Of a stretch of DNA of 62,559 nt, positions 26,626 through 35,519 are shown one piece after another (positions within the stretch are counted from its first letter, which is position 1; every line of letters begins with the position of its first letter). The DNA is from Collinsella sp. AM17-1 (GTDB lineage Bacteria > Actinomycetota > Coriobacteriia > Coriobacteriales > Coriobacteriaceae), in the NCBI RefSeq assembly GCF_003470665.1, contig NZ_QRJZ01000012.1:1-62559 (forward strand), in the 5' to 3' direction. Below the pieces are notes generated by a model that worked only from the letters and a program-made list of their open reading frames with translations, did not search any database and was not told the origin of the DNA. The position numbers and the translations under genes are program-made.

Positions 26626-27904
26626 CGCCGAGGTCAAGCGCGTCACCTCCATCGCCCGCGCCATCAACTGGAGCTATATGTGGCGCCGCTTGATGAGCCA
26701 CATCTGGCTCGATCTGTTACTGTTGGTTATTGCGGCGGCGATCCTCGTCTATGGATACAACCAGACGCTGCCCAACGGCGCGTTTACCGCAGGATGGATC
26801 CCCAGCGCCACCGTTCGCGGCATGTCGCTGACGCCCGCGCACGGCTGGGACCCCGCCACGCTCACCTATACCGTCGAGCTTGCGCGCACCACCAAGACCT
26901 TCCCCCTCGCGCAGGACCTCATCGCGCTGTGGCCCCTCTATCTTGTCGTTGCAGGTGGGCAGGTCATCAGCGTGCTCAACATGCTCGGCGGCGCCCGCCG
27001 CGTGCGCCGCACCATGGCGCCGCTCAACGATCTGGCCCTGCGCGTGGACGAACTCGGCCGCATGCAGCTCTCCGGCGGCAAGATGGAAACACTGGAGCAG
27101 GCCATCGAGCGCGCAAGCGTCGACTCGCCGAGCGTCACTACCGGCGACGCCGACCTGGCAAGCATCGAGGTTGCACTCAACCGCCTACTGCGCCAGATGC
27201 AAGAGGCCAAGCTGCAGCAGATGCGCTTTGTCAACGATGCGAGCCACGAGCTGCGCACGCCCATCGCGGTGATTCAGGGCTACGTGAACATGCTCGACCG
27301 CTGGGGCAAAGACGACCCGGACGTGCTGGCAGAGTCCATTGCCTCGCTCAAGGCCGAAAGCGAGCATATGCAGGAGCTCGTGGAGCAGCTGCTGTTTTTG
27401 GCGCGCGGCGATGCCGGGCGCACGGTCCTGCGGCGTGCGAATACTAACCTGGCCGCACTGGTCGGCGAGGTATGCGAGGAATCGCAGATGATCGATGCCG
27501 CGCACACATATCGACTGGCGTACGATGCCGCACTTACCAGCGACCCGCGCTGCGACGCGCCCGTTGACGTGGCGCTCGTGAAGCAGGCTCTGCGCGTGAT
27601 CGTGCAGAACGCCGCCAAGTATTCGGACGCGGGCACATCCATCTCGTTTGGCGTGACGCCGGATGCGGGCGCGGGCACGATCGACATAAGTGTTGAGGAC
27701 GAGGGCATCGGCATGAACCAGGAATCCGCAGCCCACGCGTTTGAACGGTTCTACCGCGCCGACAACGCACGCGATGCCGGCGCGCAGGGCTCGGGTCTGG
27801 GGCTTGCCATTGCCAAGTGGATCGTCGACAGCCATGGCGGTGTCATTGGCGTGACCTCAGTCGAGGGCGTCGGCAGCCGCTTTACGATTCGCCTGCCGCG
27901 CTAG
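26609..27904 (+). CDS. sensor histidine kinase
   Basis: 431 aa. Two membrane helices (about 26-46 and 105-128) flank a periplasmic domain of about 60 residues. A HAMP-like linker leads to the HisKA motif FVNDASHELRTPIAVIQ, and the ATPase domain has VIVQNAAKYSDAG, DEGIGM and GSGLGLAIAKWIVDSHGG. It is a CusS/BaeS-type layout. The start at 26609 lies inside the regulator gene after GGGGTGGG; a longer frame from 26447 is an out-of-frame shadow of the regulator. Confidence 0.93.
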   Translation: MSAVRNAEVKRVTSIARAINWSYMWRRLMSHIWLDLLLLVIAAAILVYGYNQTLPNGAFTAGWIPSATVRGMSLTPAHGWDPATLTYTVELARTTKTFPLAQDLIALWPLYLVVAGGQVISVLNMLGGARRVRRTMAPLNDLALRVDELGRMQLSGGKMETLEQAIERASVDSPSVTTGDADLASIEVALNRLLRQMQEAKLQQMRFVNDASHELRTPIAVIQGYVNMLDRWGKDDPDVLAESIASLKAESEHMQELVEQLLFLARGDAGRTVLRRANTNLAALVGEVCEESQMIDAAHTYRLAYDAALTSDPRCDAPVDVALVKQALRVIVQNAAKYSDAGTSISFGVTPDAGAGTIDISVEDEGIGMNQESAAHAFERFYRADNARDAGAQGSGLGLAIAKWIVDSHGGVIGVTSVEGVGSRFTIRLPR

Positions 27905-27923
27905 GAAGCCCCTCGGCATAAAT

Positions 27924-27957
27924 AAAGGGATAGGGCCACACGGCCCTATCCCTTTTT
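27924..27957. terminator. bidirectional terminator
   Basis: GGGATAGGGCC (27927-27937) pairs perfectly with GGCCCTATCCC (27942-27952), loop ACAC, with AAA on the left and TTTTT on the right. It can end both the plus-strand kinase operon and the minus-strand VOC gene. Confidence 0.9.
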
Positions 27958-27979
27958 GCTAGCTATGGCAGCTTGTGCG

Positions 27980-28354
27980 CTACTCGCGGCACAGGTGCAC
28001 GGCGAAACCGGCAAACTCGCGCTTAAAGTACACGAGCTTGGTGCCGCCGTCGGGCAGCAGCACGCGCGACTCCTCGTTGACCTCGAGCCCGCGCTCGGCA
28101 AACCACTTCTCGGCCGCATCGATGTCGTTGACAGCAAAGCCAATGTGGCCCTTGGCGCCACGACCGTTCTGCTTCATGATCTCGACCAGCGAATCGTTAA
28201 AGTACGAAACCGGGGTCTCGATAACGGGCAGGCCCATCATCGTCGAGAACAGCTCCGCGATCTCCAGGGCATCTGCCGGGTCGGTGGCGTTAATGCCCAC
28301 ATGGGCAACGCGCATGCCAAAGAGCTCGACCGGATTGGCGTTCTGCTCACTCAT
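27980..28354 (-). CDS. VOC (glyoxalase-fold) family protein
   Basis: 124 aa. One vicinal-oxygen-chelate domain: MRVAHVGINATDPADALEIAE, SLVEIMKQNG, GHIGFAVNDIDAAEKWF, and a final KREFAGFAVHL. Candidate metal residues are His and Glu in these strands. The reaction is unknown; isomerase, epimerase and lyase roles occur in the family. It follows the PTS IIB gene by 11 nt and is therefore probably co-transcribed. The start at 28354 is preferred over the frame to 28537, which overlaps the IIB gene. Confidence 0.87.
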   Translation of the reverse strand: MSEQNANPVELFGMRVAHVGINATDPADALEIAELFSTMMGLPVIETPVSYFNDSLVEIMKQNGRGAKGHIGFAVNDIDAAEKWFAERGLEVNEESRVLLPDGGTKLVYFKREFAGFAVHLCRE

Positions 28355-28365
28355 ACAGTCAGCGC

Positions 28366-28653
28366 CTACTGAGCCATGACGTCGAGGACGGCCTTCTCGG
28401 CAGCGACGCGGTTCATGCCCGTCATGAAGGGCACGCCGCTCACGTACGGGCAGGTGAGGCCCTCGGGGGCAACGGTGGTGGCGATCAGCAGGTCGGCGCC
28501 CTCGTCGCAGTAGTCCTTGGCCTCGGAGATGGCACACTGCACGATCTCATACTTGCCGGCATAACCATTGGCGTCGAGCATGGTGGCGACCTTCTGGGCA
28601 ACAAGCGTGGAAGTAGCAGCGCCAGCACCGCAAGCCAAAACGATCTTCTTCAT
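28366..28653 (-). CDS. PTS system IIB component, galactitol (GatB)-like
   Basis: 95-aa cytoplasmic IIB domain. The phospho-acceptor Cys8 lies in the P-loop-like VLACGAGAATSTLVA, and VAPEGLTCPYVSGVPFMTG resembles GatB-type proteins. No IIA or IIC gene is nearby, so it is an orphan that must work with partners elsewhere or has a regulatory role. First gene of a pair with the VOC protein. Confidence 0.87.
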   Translation of the reverse strand: MKKIVLACGAGAATSTLVAQKVATMLDANGYAGKYEIVQCAISEAKDYCDEGADLLIATTVAPEGLTCPYVSGVPFMTGMNRVAAEKAVLDVMAQ

Positions 28654-28755
28654 AGGTAATGTCTCCCTTCATGGTTTACTTTAGGTAAGTGTACCGCAGC
28701 GAGCGATGGCACTCAGCCTCGATGAGCTTTTATGCCAGTTTGCTTGCGCGCTGCG

Positions 28756-28761
28756 TATAAT
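28756..28761 (+). promoter_or_regulatory. -10 element for the 207-aa gene
   Basis: A perfect TATAAT 56 nt before the start. The -35 region is poor (TGCCAG at 17-bp spacing), so the start point is uncertain. Confidence 0.35.
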
Positions 28762-28816
28762 ACATCTAGTACGTGTTGTCATACCGCTCGCTTTATGAGC
28801 GACTAAGGATCCCAAT

Positions 28817-29440
28817 ATGCCCGATTCCCGCACACTCTGGACCGCCGTCGTTATCATCTGCATCGCCGTGTCGGTGTTCTTTAGCGTCAAAAAACGCACA
28901 ACGTTCAAGCGCCTGCAGCAGCTTATGGCTGCCAAGCAGTGGGACGAGTTCGATCGTTTGCTCGACGGCAGACTCACCAGCATGCTGTACCCGCGCTACA
29001 ACCGCGACTATCTGCGCCTGAACTCCTATCTGCTGCGCGAGGACCACAAGCGCGCCGATGAGATGTTCGATTTGCTGCTGGGGCTCAATCTGCCCAAGAT
29101 GCAGCGCGTCGACCTGGTGATCAAAGCCTTTAACTACTACGTTGGCCAGGAGGACCGCAAAAAGTCCAAGGAGCTTCTGCACGAGATCAAGGGCTTTGAG
29201 GGCGGTCAGGCCGAGGCGGTCGCACACGAATGCCAGCTGATGTACGACACGATGATCCTCAAGCGCCACAACGACATTCCCGAGCTGGAGCGCATGCTCG
29301 AGGATGTTGGCGACGACCCGGTCAAGCGCTGCCGACTGGAGTACCTGCTGGCCCTGCAGTACCAGAACAAGGGCGACGAAGCCAAGTTCCAGGAGTTCCT
29401 GGAGAAGTCGGGCCAACACTCGATGGCCGTCAACGCGTAA
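28817..29440 (+). CDS. membrane-anchored TPR-like hypothetical protein
   Basis: 207 aa. An N-terminal hydrophobic segment (TLWTAVVIICIAVSVFFSV, about 6-24) would anchor it with the rest inside the cell. The remainder is helical with repeat-like helix pairs (MAAKQWDEFDRLL, REDHKRADEMFDLLL, RKKSKELLHEI, GDEAKFQEFLE), as in degenerate TPR proteins. Function unknown. It is followed after 31 nt by tRNA-Leu. Confidence 0.82.
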   Translation: MPDSRTLWTAVVIICIAVSVFFSVKKRTTFKRLQQLMAAKQWDEFDRLLDGRLTSMLYPRYNRDYLRLNSYLLREDHKRADEMFDLLLGLNLPKMQRVDLVIKAFNYYVGQEDRKKSKELLHEIKGFEGGQAEAVAHECQLMYDTMILKRHNDIPELERMLEDVGDDPVKRCRLEYLLALQYQNKGDEAKFQEFLEKSGQHSMAVNA

Positions 29441-29471
29441 CGGACGGCTTGTGCTAGACTTCTAGTCTCAC

Positions 29472-29556
29472 GGGGGCGTGGCGGAATTGGCATACGCAGG
29501 AGACTTAAAATCTCTCGCCGCAAGGATTGTGGGTTCGAGTCCCACCGCCCCTACCA
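29472..29556 (+). tRNA. tRNA-Leu (anticodon UAA)
   Basis: 85 nt with encoded CCA. The acceptor arms GGGGGCG / CGCCCCT pair (G-U at the end). The anticodon stem GAGA/TCTC encloses loop CTTAAAA, giving UAA. The TPsiC arm is GTGGG TTCGAGT CCCAC. A variable arm (CTCGCCGCAAGGAT) of class II type is present, as expected for leucine. Confidence 0.95.
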
Positions 29557-29566
29557 TGTATTGGTT

Positions 29567-29606
29567 ACGGGCCCGTGTCCCCTGGGGATGCGGGCCCGTT
29601 TCTTTT
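29567..29606 (+). terminator. intrinsic terminator after tRNA-Leu
   Basis: ACGGGCCCG (29567-29575) pairs with CGGGCCCGT (29591-29599), followed by TTCTTTT. Confidence 0.9.
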
Positions 29607-29626
29607 GGATGCCGATACAGATGGTG

Positions 29627-29693
29627 AGTTGCGGTGGAATAGGGACTGTTTGGGGCCCGAAAGGGCGATTTTAGTCCGTATTTCACCGCAACT
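29627..29693. repeat. long hairpin after ppx
   Basis: AGTTGCGGTG-GAATA-GGGACT (29627-29647) pairs with AGTCC-GTATT-TCACCGCAACT (29673-29693), with an inner GCCC-GAAA-GGGC tetraloop hairpin at 29655-29666. It lies 13 nt beyond the ppx stop codon. Confidence 0.6.
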
Positions 29694-29706
29694 TATGAGG
29701 GGATGG

Positions 29707-30708
29707 TTAAAGGGCGTTGAGGCTGGGGGTCCAGCCGATGGTGGGGGTTGTGCCGTCGAGGGTCTCGTTGATGGTGGCGGCCATGCCGGCGAGTAGGCTG
29801 TTCTCGCTTACGGTGAGCGTCTTGTAGCCGCCGGCACGCATGAGCTCGCGGATCACCACGGCGCCGGCCAGAATCACGCCCGCGCGTTTGGGCTGTACAC
29901 CCGGTAGCGTGGCGATGCCTTCCGCGTCCAACACAGACATGCGCTCGATAGCGGCCGAGACCTGCTCCAGCGACAGCTCGCATAGGTGCACAAAGCTCGA
30001 ATCGTACGGTTCCAGCTCGTGAACCAGTGCCACGAGCGTGGTGACGGTGCCGCCCACGGCGACCAGGCGCTCTGCATGCTCAAAGTCGCTGGGCAGGCCC
30101 TCAAAATAGGCGGCGAACTGCTCGCCCGACCACGCAGCGGCGGCTGAAAGCTCGCCATCCGCGGGTGGCAGCGCCGAGAAAAACCGCTCCGTCACGCGAC
30201 GGCAACCGATGTCCAGCGAGCGCGTTCCCTCCAGCGCAAAGACGCTGCACTCCGGAGCGTATACGCCCGTCGCGAGCTCCGTGGAGCCGCCGCCCGAATC
30301 CGCGACGATGATGCGCTCGCCGGCAAAGTCGTGCGCCACGCCAAAAAATGTCAGGCGCGCCTCGACCTCGCCCGGAATCACCTGTGGTTTGAGCCCCAAC
30401 TCGCGCAGGCCGTCCAGCAGCAGCGCGGCATTGGACGCATCGCGCGCGGCACTCGTGCACGTGGTGCAGACGCACACGGCCCCAAAGGCACGGGCCTCGT
30501 CCACAAACATGCGGCACGCAGCGAGCACACGCTCGACAGCCGCCTTGCAAAAGCGCCCCGTCGTGTCCACGCCCTCGCCCAGGTCGGTAATCTCGGTATG
30601 CTTGGACGATTCCACAATCGCTCCGCCCTCGACCTGGGCCAACACCAGTCGCGACGACACCGTTCCCAGGTCGATCGCGGCTACCTTATAGCGTTTGCAA
30701 TTTGTCAT
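29707..30708 (-). CDS. ppx: Ppx/GppA-family phosphatase
   Basis: 333 aa, ASKHA-fold exopolyphosphatase or pppGpp phosphohydrolase. It shows AAIDLGTVSSRLVLAQV, the GEVEARLTFFGV block, VADSGGGSTELA and AVGGTVTTLVAL. It is shorter than E. coli Ppx (no C-terminal HD-like region) and matches single-module actinobacterial forms. Which substrate dominates cannot be told. It lies 20 nt downstream of the FtsB-like gene. Confidence 0.9.
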   Translation of the reverse strand: MTNCKRYKVAAIDLGTVSSRLVLAQVEGGAIVESSKHTEITDLGEGVDTTGRFCKAAVERVLAACRMFVDEARAFGAVCVCTTCTSAARDASNAALLLDGLRELGLKPQVIPGEVEARLTFFGVAHDFAGERIIVADSGGGSTELATGVYAPECSVFALEGTRSLDIGCRRVTERFFSALPPADGELSAAAAWSGEQFAAYFEGLPSDFEHAERLVAVGGTVTTLVALVHELEPYDSSFVHLCELSLEQVSAAIERMSVLDAEGIATLPGVQPKRAGVILAGAVVIRELMRAGGYKTLTVSENSLLAGMAATINETLDGTTPTIGWTPSLNAL

Positions 30709-30728
30709 TGCGGGCTCCCCTCCGGGCG

Positions 30729-31490
30729 CTATTTGCCGTTGGACACGACCGTCTGACCCTCGACGCCGTTAAACCCAAACAGCATGTCGAGCGCCTGGAT
30801 GTACCACGGCGCGTCCTTGCCGACTTCTTCGATTTCCTTGGCTACTTCGCTGGCCTTCTTGGCGTTTGAGGACTTTTTGCTCGACGACGAGTCCGAATCG
30901 TCGTCCAAACCTAGCACGTCAATCTTCTTCTCGCCGGGCATCACCAGGCCCAGGTCCTCGGACGCCGCGTCCTTGATACCCTCCTCCGAGAGCAGCTTGT
31001 CGACGCTTTTTTGCAGCTCATCATTGTATTGCTGGCGAATCTCGACCTGCTTGGCCAAGATATCGCTCGAACGCTTTGCCACGTACAGATCGCGCACGGG
31101 GAAATACAGGCTCACGAGCACCAGCGCCACCACGATACCGATAAACAGCGGACGCAGAGGGCCATGCGTAAAGTCATAGATCGCCTTGACAACCGCGTTG
31201 TCGTTGGCGTAATGCATAAAGTCCGAGCCCGAAAGACGGTTCGAGGGCCTACTCGATTTGTCGTGTGCTTGAGTCGAGGGACGCGACGCATGCGACGAAC
31301 GTGCCGGGCGCACCGGTCCATCTGCCAAGGTATTTGATTGAGCATTGGGGCGCGAGGTACTTGCCGGGCGCTGCGTGGAGCGGTCGGCGCCGGCATAAGC
31401 GGACCCACCGAGCTGCACCGTGCGCGCACGGCGAGGCGACGGCTCGCGCGAACCGGCGGAATAGTACCTGTTGTCGTAAATCTGATCCAT
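30729..31490 (-). CDS. FtsB/DivIC-family septum formation initiator
   Basis: 253 aa. A long, polar, Ser/Arg-rich cytoplasmic N terminus (about 1-100), one membrane helix (about 115-137, PLFIGIVVALVLVSLYFPV), then a coiled coil (RSSDILAKQVEIRQQYNDEL) and a DivIC-like module (SVDKLLSEEGIKDAASEDLGLVMPGE). A Ser/Lys-rich linker precedes the C terminus. It probably works in the divisome. The start at 31490 has a weak AAGGCG site; upstream in-frame codons are not supported. Confidence 0.82.
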   Translation of the reverse strand: MDQIYDNRYYSAGSREPSPRRARTVQLGGSAYAGADRSTQRPASTSRPNAQSNTLADGPVRPARSSHASRPSTQAHDKSSRPSNRLSGSDFMHYANDNAVVKAIYDFTHGPLRPLFIGIVVALVLVSLYFPVRDLYVAKRSSDILAKQVEIRQQYNDELQKSVDKLLSEEGIKDAASEDLGLVMPGEKKIDVLGLDDDSDSSSSKKSSNAKKASEVAKEIEEVGKDAPWYIQALDMLFGFNGVEGQTVVSNGK

Positions 31491-31581
31491 GTGCGCCTTG
31501 TGCGGTTGAGGTTTGTTTGCGCTAAGTCCTTTAGTTATAGCACGAGCGCCTGCACCGCCTTCGCCAGCCTTTGCTCGACAT

Positions 31582-31613
31582 AAAAAAGGCGCTGAGCCGT
31601 ATGGCCCAGCGCC
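31582..31613 (-). terminator. intrinsic terminator after enolase
   Basis: GGCGCTGAGCC (31588-31598) pairs with GGCCCAGCGCC (31603-31613). On the minus strand TTTTTT (31582-31587) follows the stem. Confidence 0.9.
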
Positions 31614-31685
31614 CATGGCGCTTTGCAGCATCCAGTCAAGGCGGGACGGAACCGAGTCAGCCTCCCCCTCGCCAAATTCGCCCGT

Positions 31686-32988
<1,303 letters not shown>

Positions 32989-33165
32989 TCACTTGGAAAC
33001 ATAGTGGATGCAAGCGACCGGCTGACCGTGCACCGTCGGTGCGCCTCCGTAAGTTAGCCATGTCGCACTTTTTGCATTATGCCCTAAGTTAACCGAGGGA
33101 TACACTTGATTTTCGAAAAATTTAGCGGGAACGATGAGGCGTGTCAGCCCGTCATTCCCGCAGTC

Positions 33166-34026
33166 TTACTCCTCCGCCTTTGCGGCATCCCACAGGTCGT
33201 TAAGGCCGTGGGTCGAAAGCTCGGCAAGATCCACGTGGGCGTCAGCCGCCATCTGCTCCATCGCAGCCCAGCGGCGGCGGAACTTGGCCGTGCTCGCGCG
33301 CAGGGCACTCTCGGCGTCAATCCCCTCTTTGCGCGCAACGTTGACCAGGGCAAAGAGCAGGTCGCCAAACTCCATCTCGCGCTCGGGCGAGCCGGGCTCC
33401 TCGGCCTCAAACTCGGCACGCTCCTCGGCGACCTCGTCCCACACATCCTGGACCGTCTCCCACTCAAAGCCCACGGCCGCCGCCTTGCGCGACACCTTCT
33501 GAGCTTGCATCAGCGCCGGCAGGTGCGTGGGCACGCCGTCGAGCAGGCCTTCGGGCGCAGCCTCGTCCGCCGCCACAGCCTTGTCCTTGGCAGCCTTCTC
33601 GGCAAGCTTGACCTCGTCCCAAATCTTGAGCACCTCGTCGGAGCTGTCGGCATCCGCATCGCCAAAGACGTGCGGATGGCGACGGATGAGCTTGGCGTCG
33701 ATATCGTGCGCCACGTCGGCCAGCGTAAACTCTCCGGCGTCCGCCGCGATCTGCGCATGCAGTACGACCTGCATGAGCACGTCGCCCAGCTCCTCGCGCA
33801 GATGCGTGGCATCGTCGGCCTCGATGCAGTCGAGCGCCTCATAGGCCTCCTCGATCATATTTTTGCCAATGCTGCGGTGCGTCTGCTCGCGGTCCCACGG
33901 GCAGCCGTCGGGCTGACGCAGGCGCCAAATGGTCTGCACCAGATGCTGCAGCTCGGCCGACGCGTCGACCAGCGTGGACAGGTCGCGCGAGCCCTCGGCA
34001 TTTTGCTGAGCCATGTGCTGCGCCAT
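33166..34026 (-). CDS. mazG: MazG-family nucleoside triphosphate pyrophosphohydrolase
   Basis: 286 aa. Two MazG-type helical domains: the first with GCPWDREQTHRSI, EEAYEALDCIEADDATHLREELGD and LVRRHPHVFGD-like KLIRRHPHVFGDAD; the second with ERAEFEAEEPGSPEREMEFGDLLFALVN. It hydrolyses non-canonical or excess NTPs to NMP and PPi. The start at 34026 follows GGAGGAGGAA. It begins 2 nt after the YfcE-like gene and is co-transcribed with it. Confidence 0.94.
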   Translation of the reverse strand: MAQHMAQQNAEGSRDLSTLVDASAELQHLVQTIWRLRQPDGCPWDREQTHRSIGKNMIEEAYEALDCIEADDATHLREELGDVLMQVVLHAQIAADAGEFTLADVAHDIDAKLIRRHPHVFGDADADSSDEVLKIWDEVKLAEKAAKDKAVAADEAAPEGLLDGVPTHLPALMQAQKVSRKAAAVGFEWETVQDVWDEVAEERAEFEAEEPGSPEREMEFGDLLFALVNVARKEGIDAESALRASTAKFRRRWAAMEQMAADAHVDLAELSTHGLNDLWDAAKAEE

Positions 34027-34028
34027 GG

Positions 34029-34577
34029 TTATTCCTCCTCCAGGATCACGTGACGGAACGCGCCGCCCTCGTAGATGCCGTAGCTGTGTGTACCGTCCTT
34101 GGGAATGCTCACGCTGCCGGGGTTGAAGAGCCACAGGCCCGGGTGCGCCTCGCTTGCCTCGTTAACCTTGATATGCGTGTGGCCGTAGACGAGCGCGGAG
34201 CCTTCGGGCAGCGCGGGCACGTGGTCGACGCTGTTGTGCATACCGGCGCCAAAAACGTGGCCGTGTGTCAAGAACAGCTCGCGGCCGGCCTCGTCGAACA
34301 ACGTGGCGTAGTTGGCCATGACGGGAAAGTCGAGCACCATCTGGTCGACCTCGGCGTCGCAGTTGCCGCGCACCGCGATGATGCGGTCGGCCAGGGCGTT
34401 GAGCAGCGGAATCACGCGCTTGGGGGCGTAGTCGCGCGGCAGGTCGTTACGCGGGCCGTGGTAGAGCAGGTCGCCCAGCAGCACGATGCGGTCGGGCTGC
34501 TCGGATTCGATGGCAGCGCAGAGGCGCTCGGCCCAGTATGCCGAGCCATGGATGTCGGAGGCGATGAGGTATTTCAT
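34029..34577 (-). CDS. yfcE: YfcE-family phosphodiesterase
   Basis: 182-aa metallophosphoesterase: MKYLIASDIHGS, LLGDLLYHGPRNDLP, AVRGNCDAEVD, LTHGHVFGA, YGHTHIK and FNPGSVSIPKDG. These match YfcE/MJ0936-type phosphodiesterases, with an intact two-metal site. The start at 34577 follows AAAGGAC. Confidence 0.92.
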   Translation of the reverse strand: MKYLIASDIHGSAYWAERLCAAIESEQPDRIVLLGDLLYHGPRNDLPRDYAPKRVIPLLNALADRIIAVRGNCDAEVDQMVLDFPVMANYATLFDEAGRELFLTHGHVFGAGMHNSVDHVPALPEGSALVYGHTHIKVNEASEAHPGLWLFNPGSVSIPKDGTHSYGIYEGGAFRHVILEEE

Positions 34578-34650
34578 GGGGAGTCCTTTCGAAGCGGAGT
34601 TGATGGGGGCTGAATACGGGGTCCGGCGGATGTGGAGCCCATCTACCGTG

Positions 34651-35136
34651 TTACTCAAATCGCAGCGCCGCGCTCTGAGCCGCCTGCATCACGCGTTGGA
34701 GCGGCGCGCCATGCTCGCGGGCAAGGCGGGCGCAATCCTCGTATTCGGGAGCCGCGCGCTCGCTGCCGTCGGGCAGGGTGGCTACTTTGACGGCCACCTC
34801 GCCCCAAGGCGTCGCTACCTGCTCAAAACGACGCGGCAGGCAGACGCGTTCCATCACCTGGCGACGAACGGCGTTGGTCGTGGTTTCCAAAAAGATAATC
34901 GTCTGCAGGCGTTCGATATCCTCATGCGAGCAAATCACCTGCAACTGCCATCCGGGGCGGCCCTTTTTGCAGTAGAGGGGCAGCCAGTGCACCTCGCGGG
35001 CGCCGGCCTCGCGCAGGCGGTCGGCGGCGTAGGCGAGCACCTCGGGCGACGCGTCATCGATGTCGCACTCCAGCTTGACGATAGTTTCGGGCGCATCGGT
35101 CTCGCGGGACAGCGGAGATGTACTTCCACGTTGCAT
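34651..35136 (-). CDS. stand-alone LarC C-terminal domain (nickel pincer cofactor protein)
   Basis: 161 aa resembling the C-terminal (LarC2, old DUF111) half of LarC, which inserts nickel into the pincer cofactor of lactate racemase-type enzymes. Matching blocks: VKLECDIDDASPEVLAYAAD, LPLYCKKGRPGWQLQVIC, TIIFLETTTNAVRR, ATPWGEVAVKVATL and APEYEDCARLAREHGAPLQ. The N-terminal LarC domain is absent, and no larA, larB or larE is seen nearby. The start at 35136 has AAAGGA 10 nt upstream. Confidence 0.82.
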   Translation of the reverse strand: MQRGSTSPLSRETDAPETIVKLECDIDDASPEVLAYAADRLREAGAREVHWLPLYCKKGRPGWQLQVICSHEDIERLQTIIFLETTTNAVRRQVMERVCLPRRFEQVATPWGEVAVKVATLPDGSERAAPEYEDCARLAREHGAPLQRVMQAAQSAALRFE

Positions 35137-35519
35137 ACGGTCCGGATCCTTTCCGCACGGGCTCGTTTTATTCACCCAAACGCTAGCACATCGGACGTGG
35201 CACAGGCGTGACTTTCGTCCGTCGCCGCCCTCACCCCTATCCAAACGTGTACGTCAGCCTCCAAACATGTCATTTTTTGTCGGTTTTGGAGGCTGACGTA
35301 CACGTTTTGGAGCGAGGCCGCACACGATCAGAATTGCGCCCGCACTCCGTCCACCACAAAGTTCGCCGCACTCAACAATTTTGGACTTTCTACGCAGTTC
35401 ATCGACCAAAAATTACCCTCGGCATACTTACCCGCTGCACGATGTTACTCTAGTTGCATTTGGCTAACTAAGCGGCTGCCGAGGACCCCGCCCGGCACCG
35501 TTACGGCATAGGAGGTTTC
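35137..35519. other. 383-bp intergenic region with one repeat copy
   Basis: Between divergent larC2-like and cydDC genes. It contains the inverted repeat at 35241-35310; the remainder must hold the cydDC promoter, but I see no clear -35/-10 pair. No ORF is credible here. Confidence 0.5.
35241..35310. repeat. flanking inverted repeat, left copy
   Basis: CCAAACGTGTACGTCAGCCT CCAAA (35241-35265) pairs with TTTGGAGGCTGACGTACACG TTTTGG (35285-35310) around a loop containing CATGTCATTTTTTG. The identity with the right copy (39551-39620) extends beyond the stem through GAGCGAGGCCGCAC. Confidence 0.8.
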
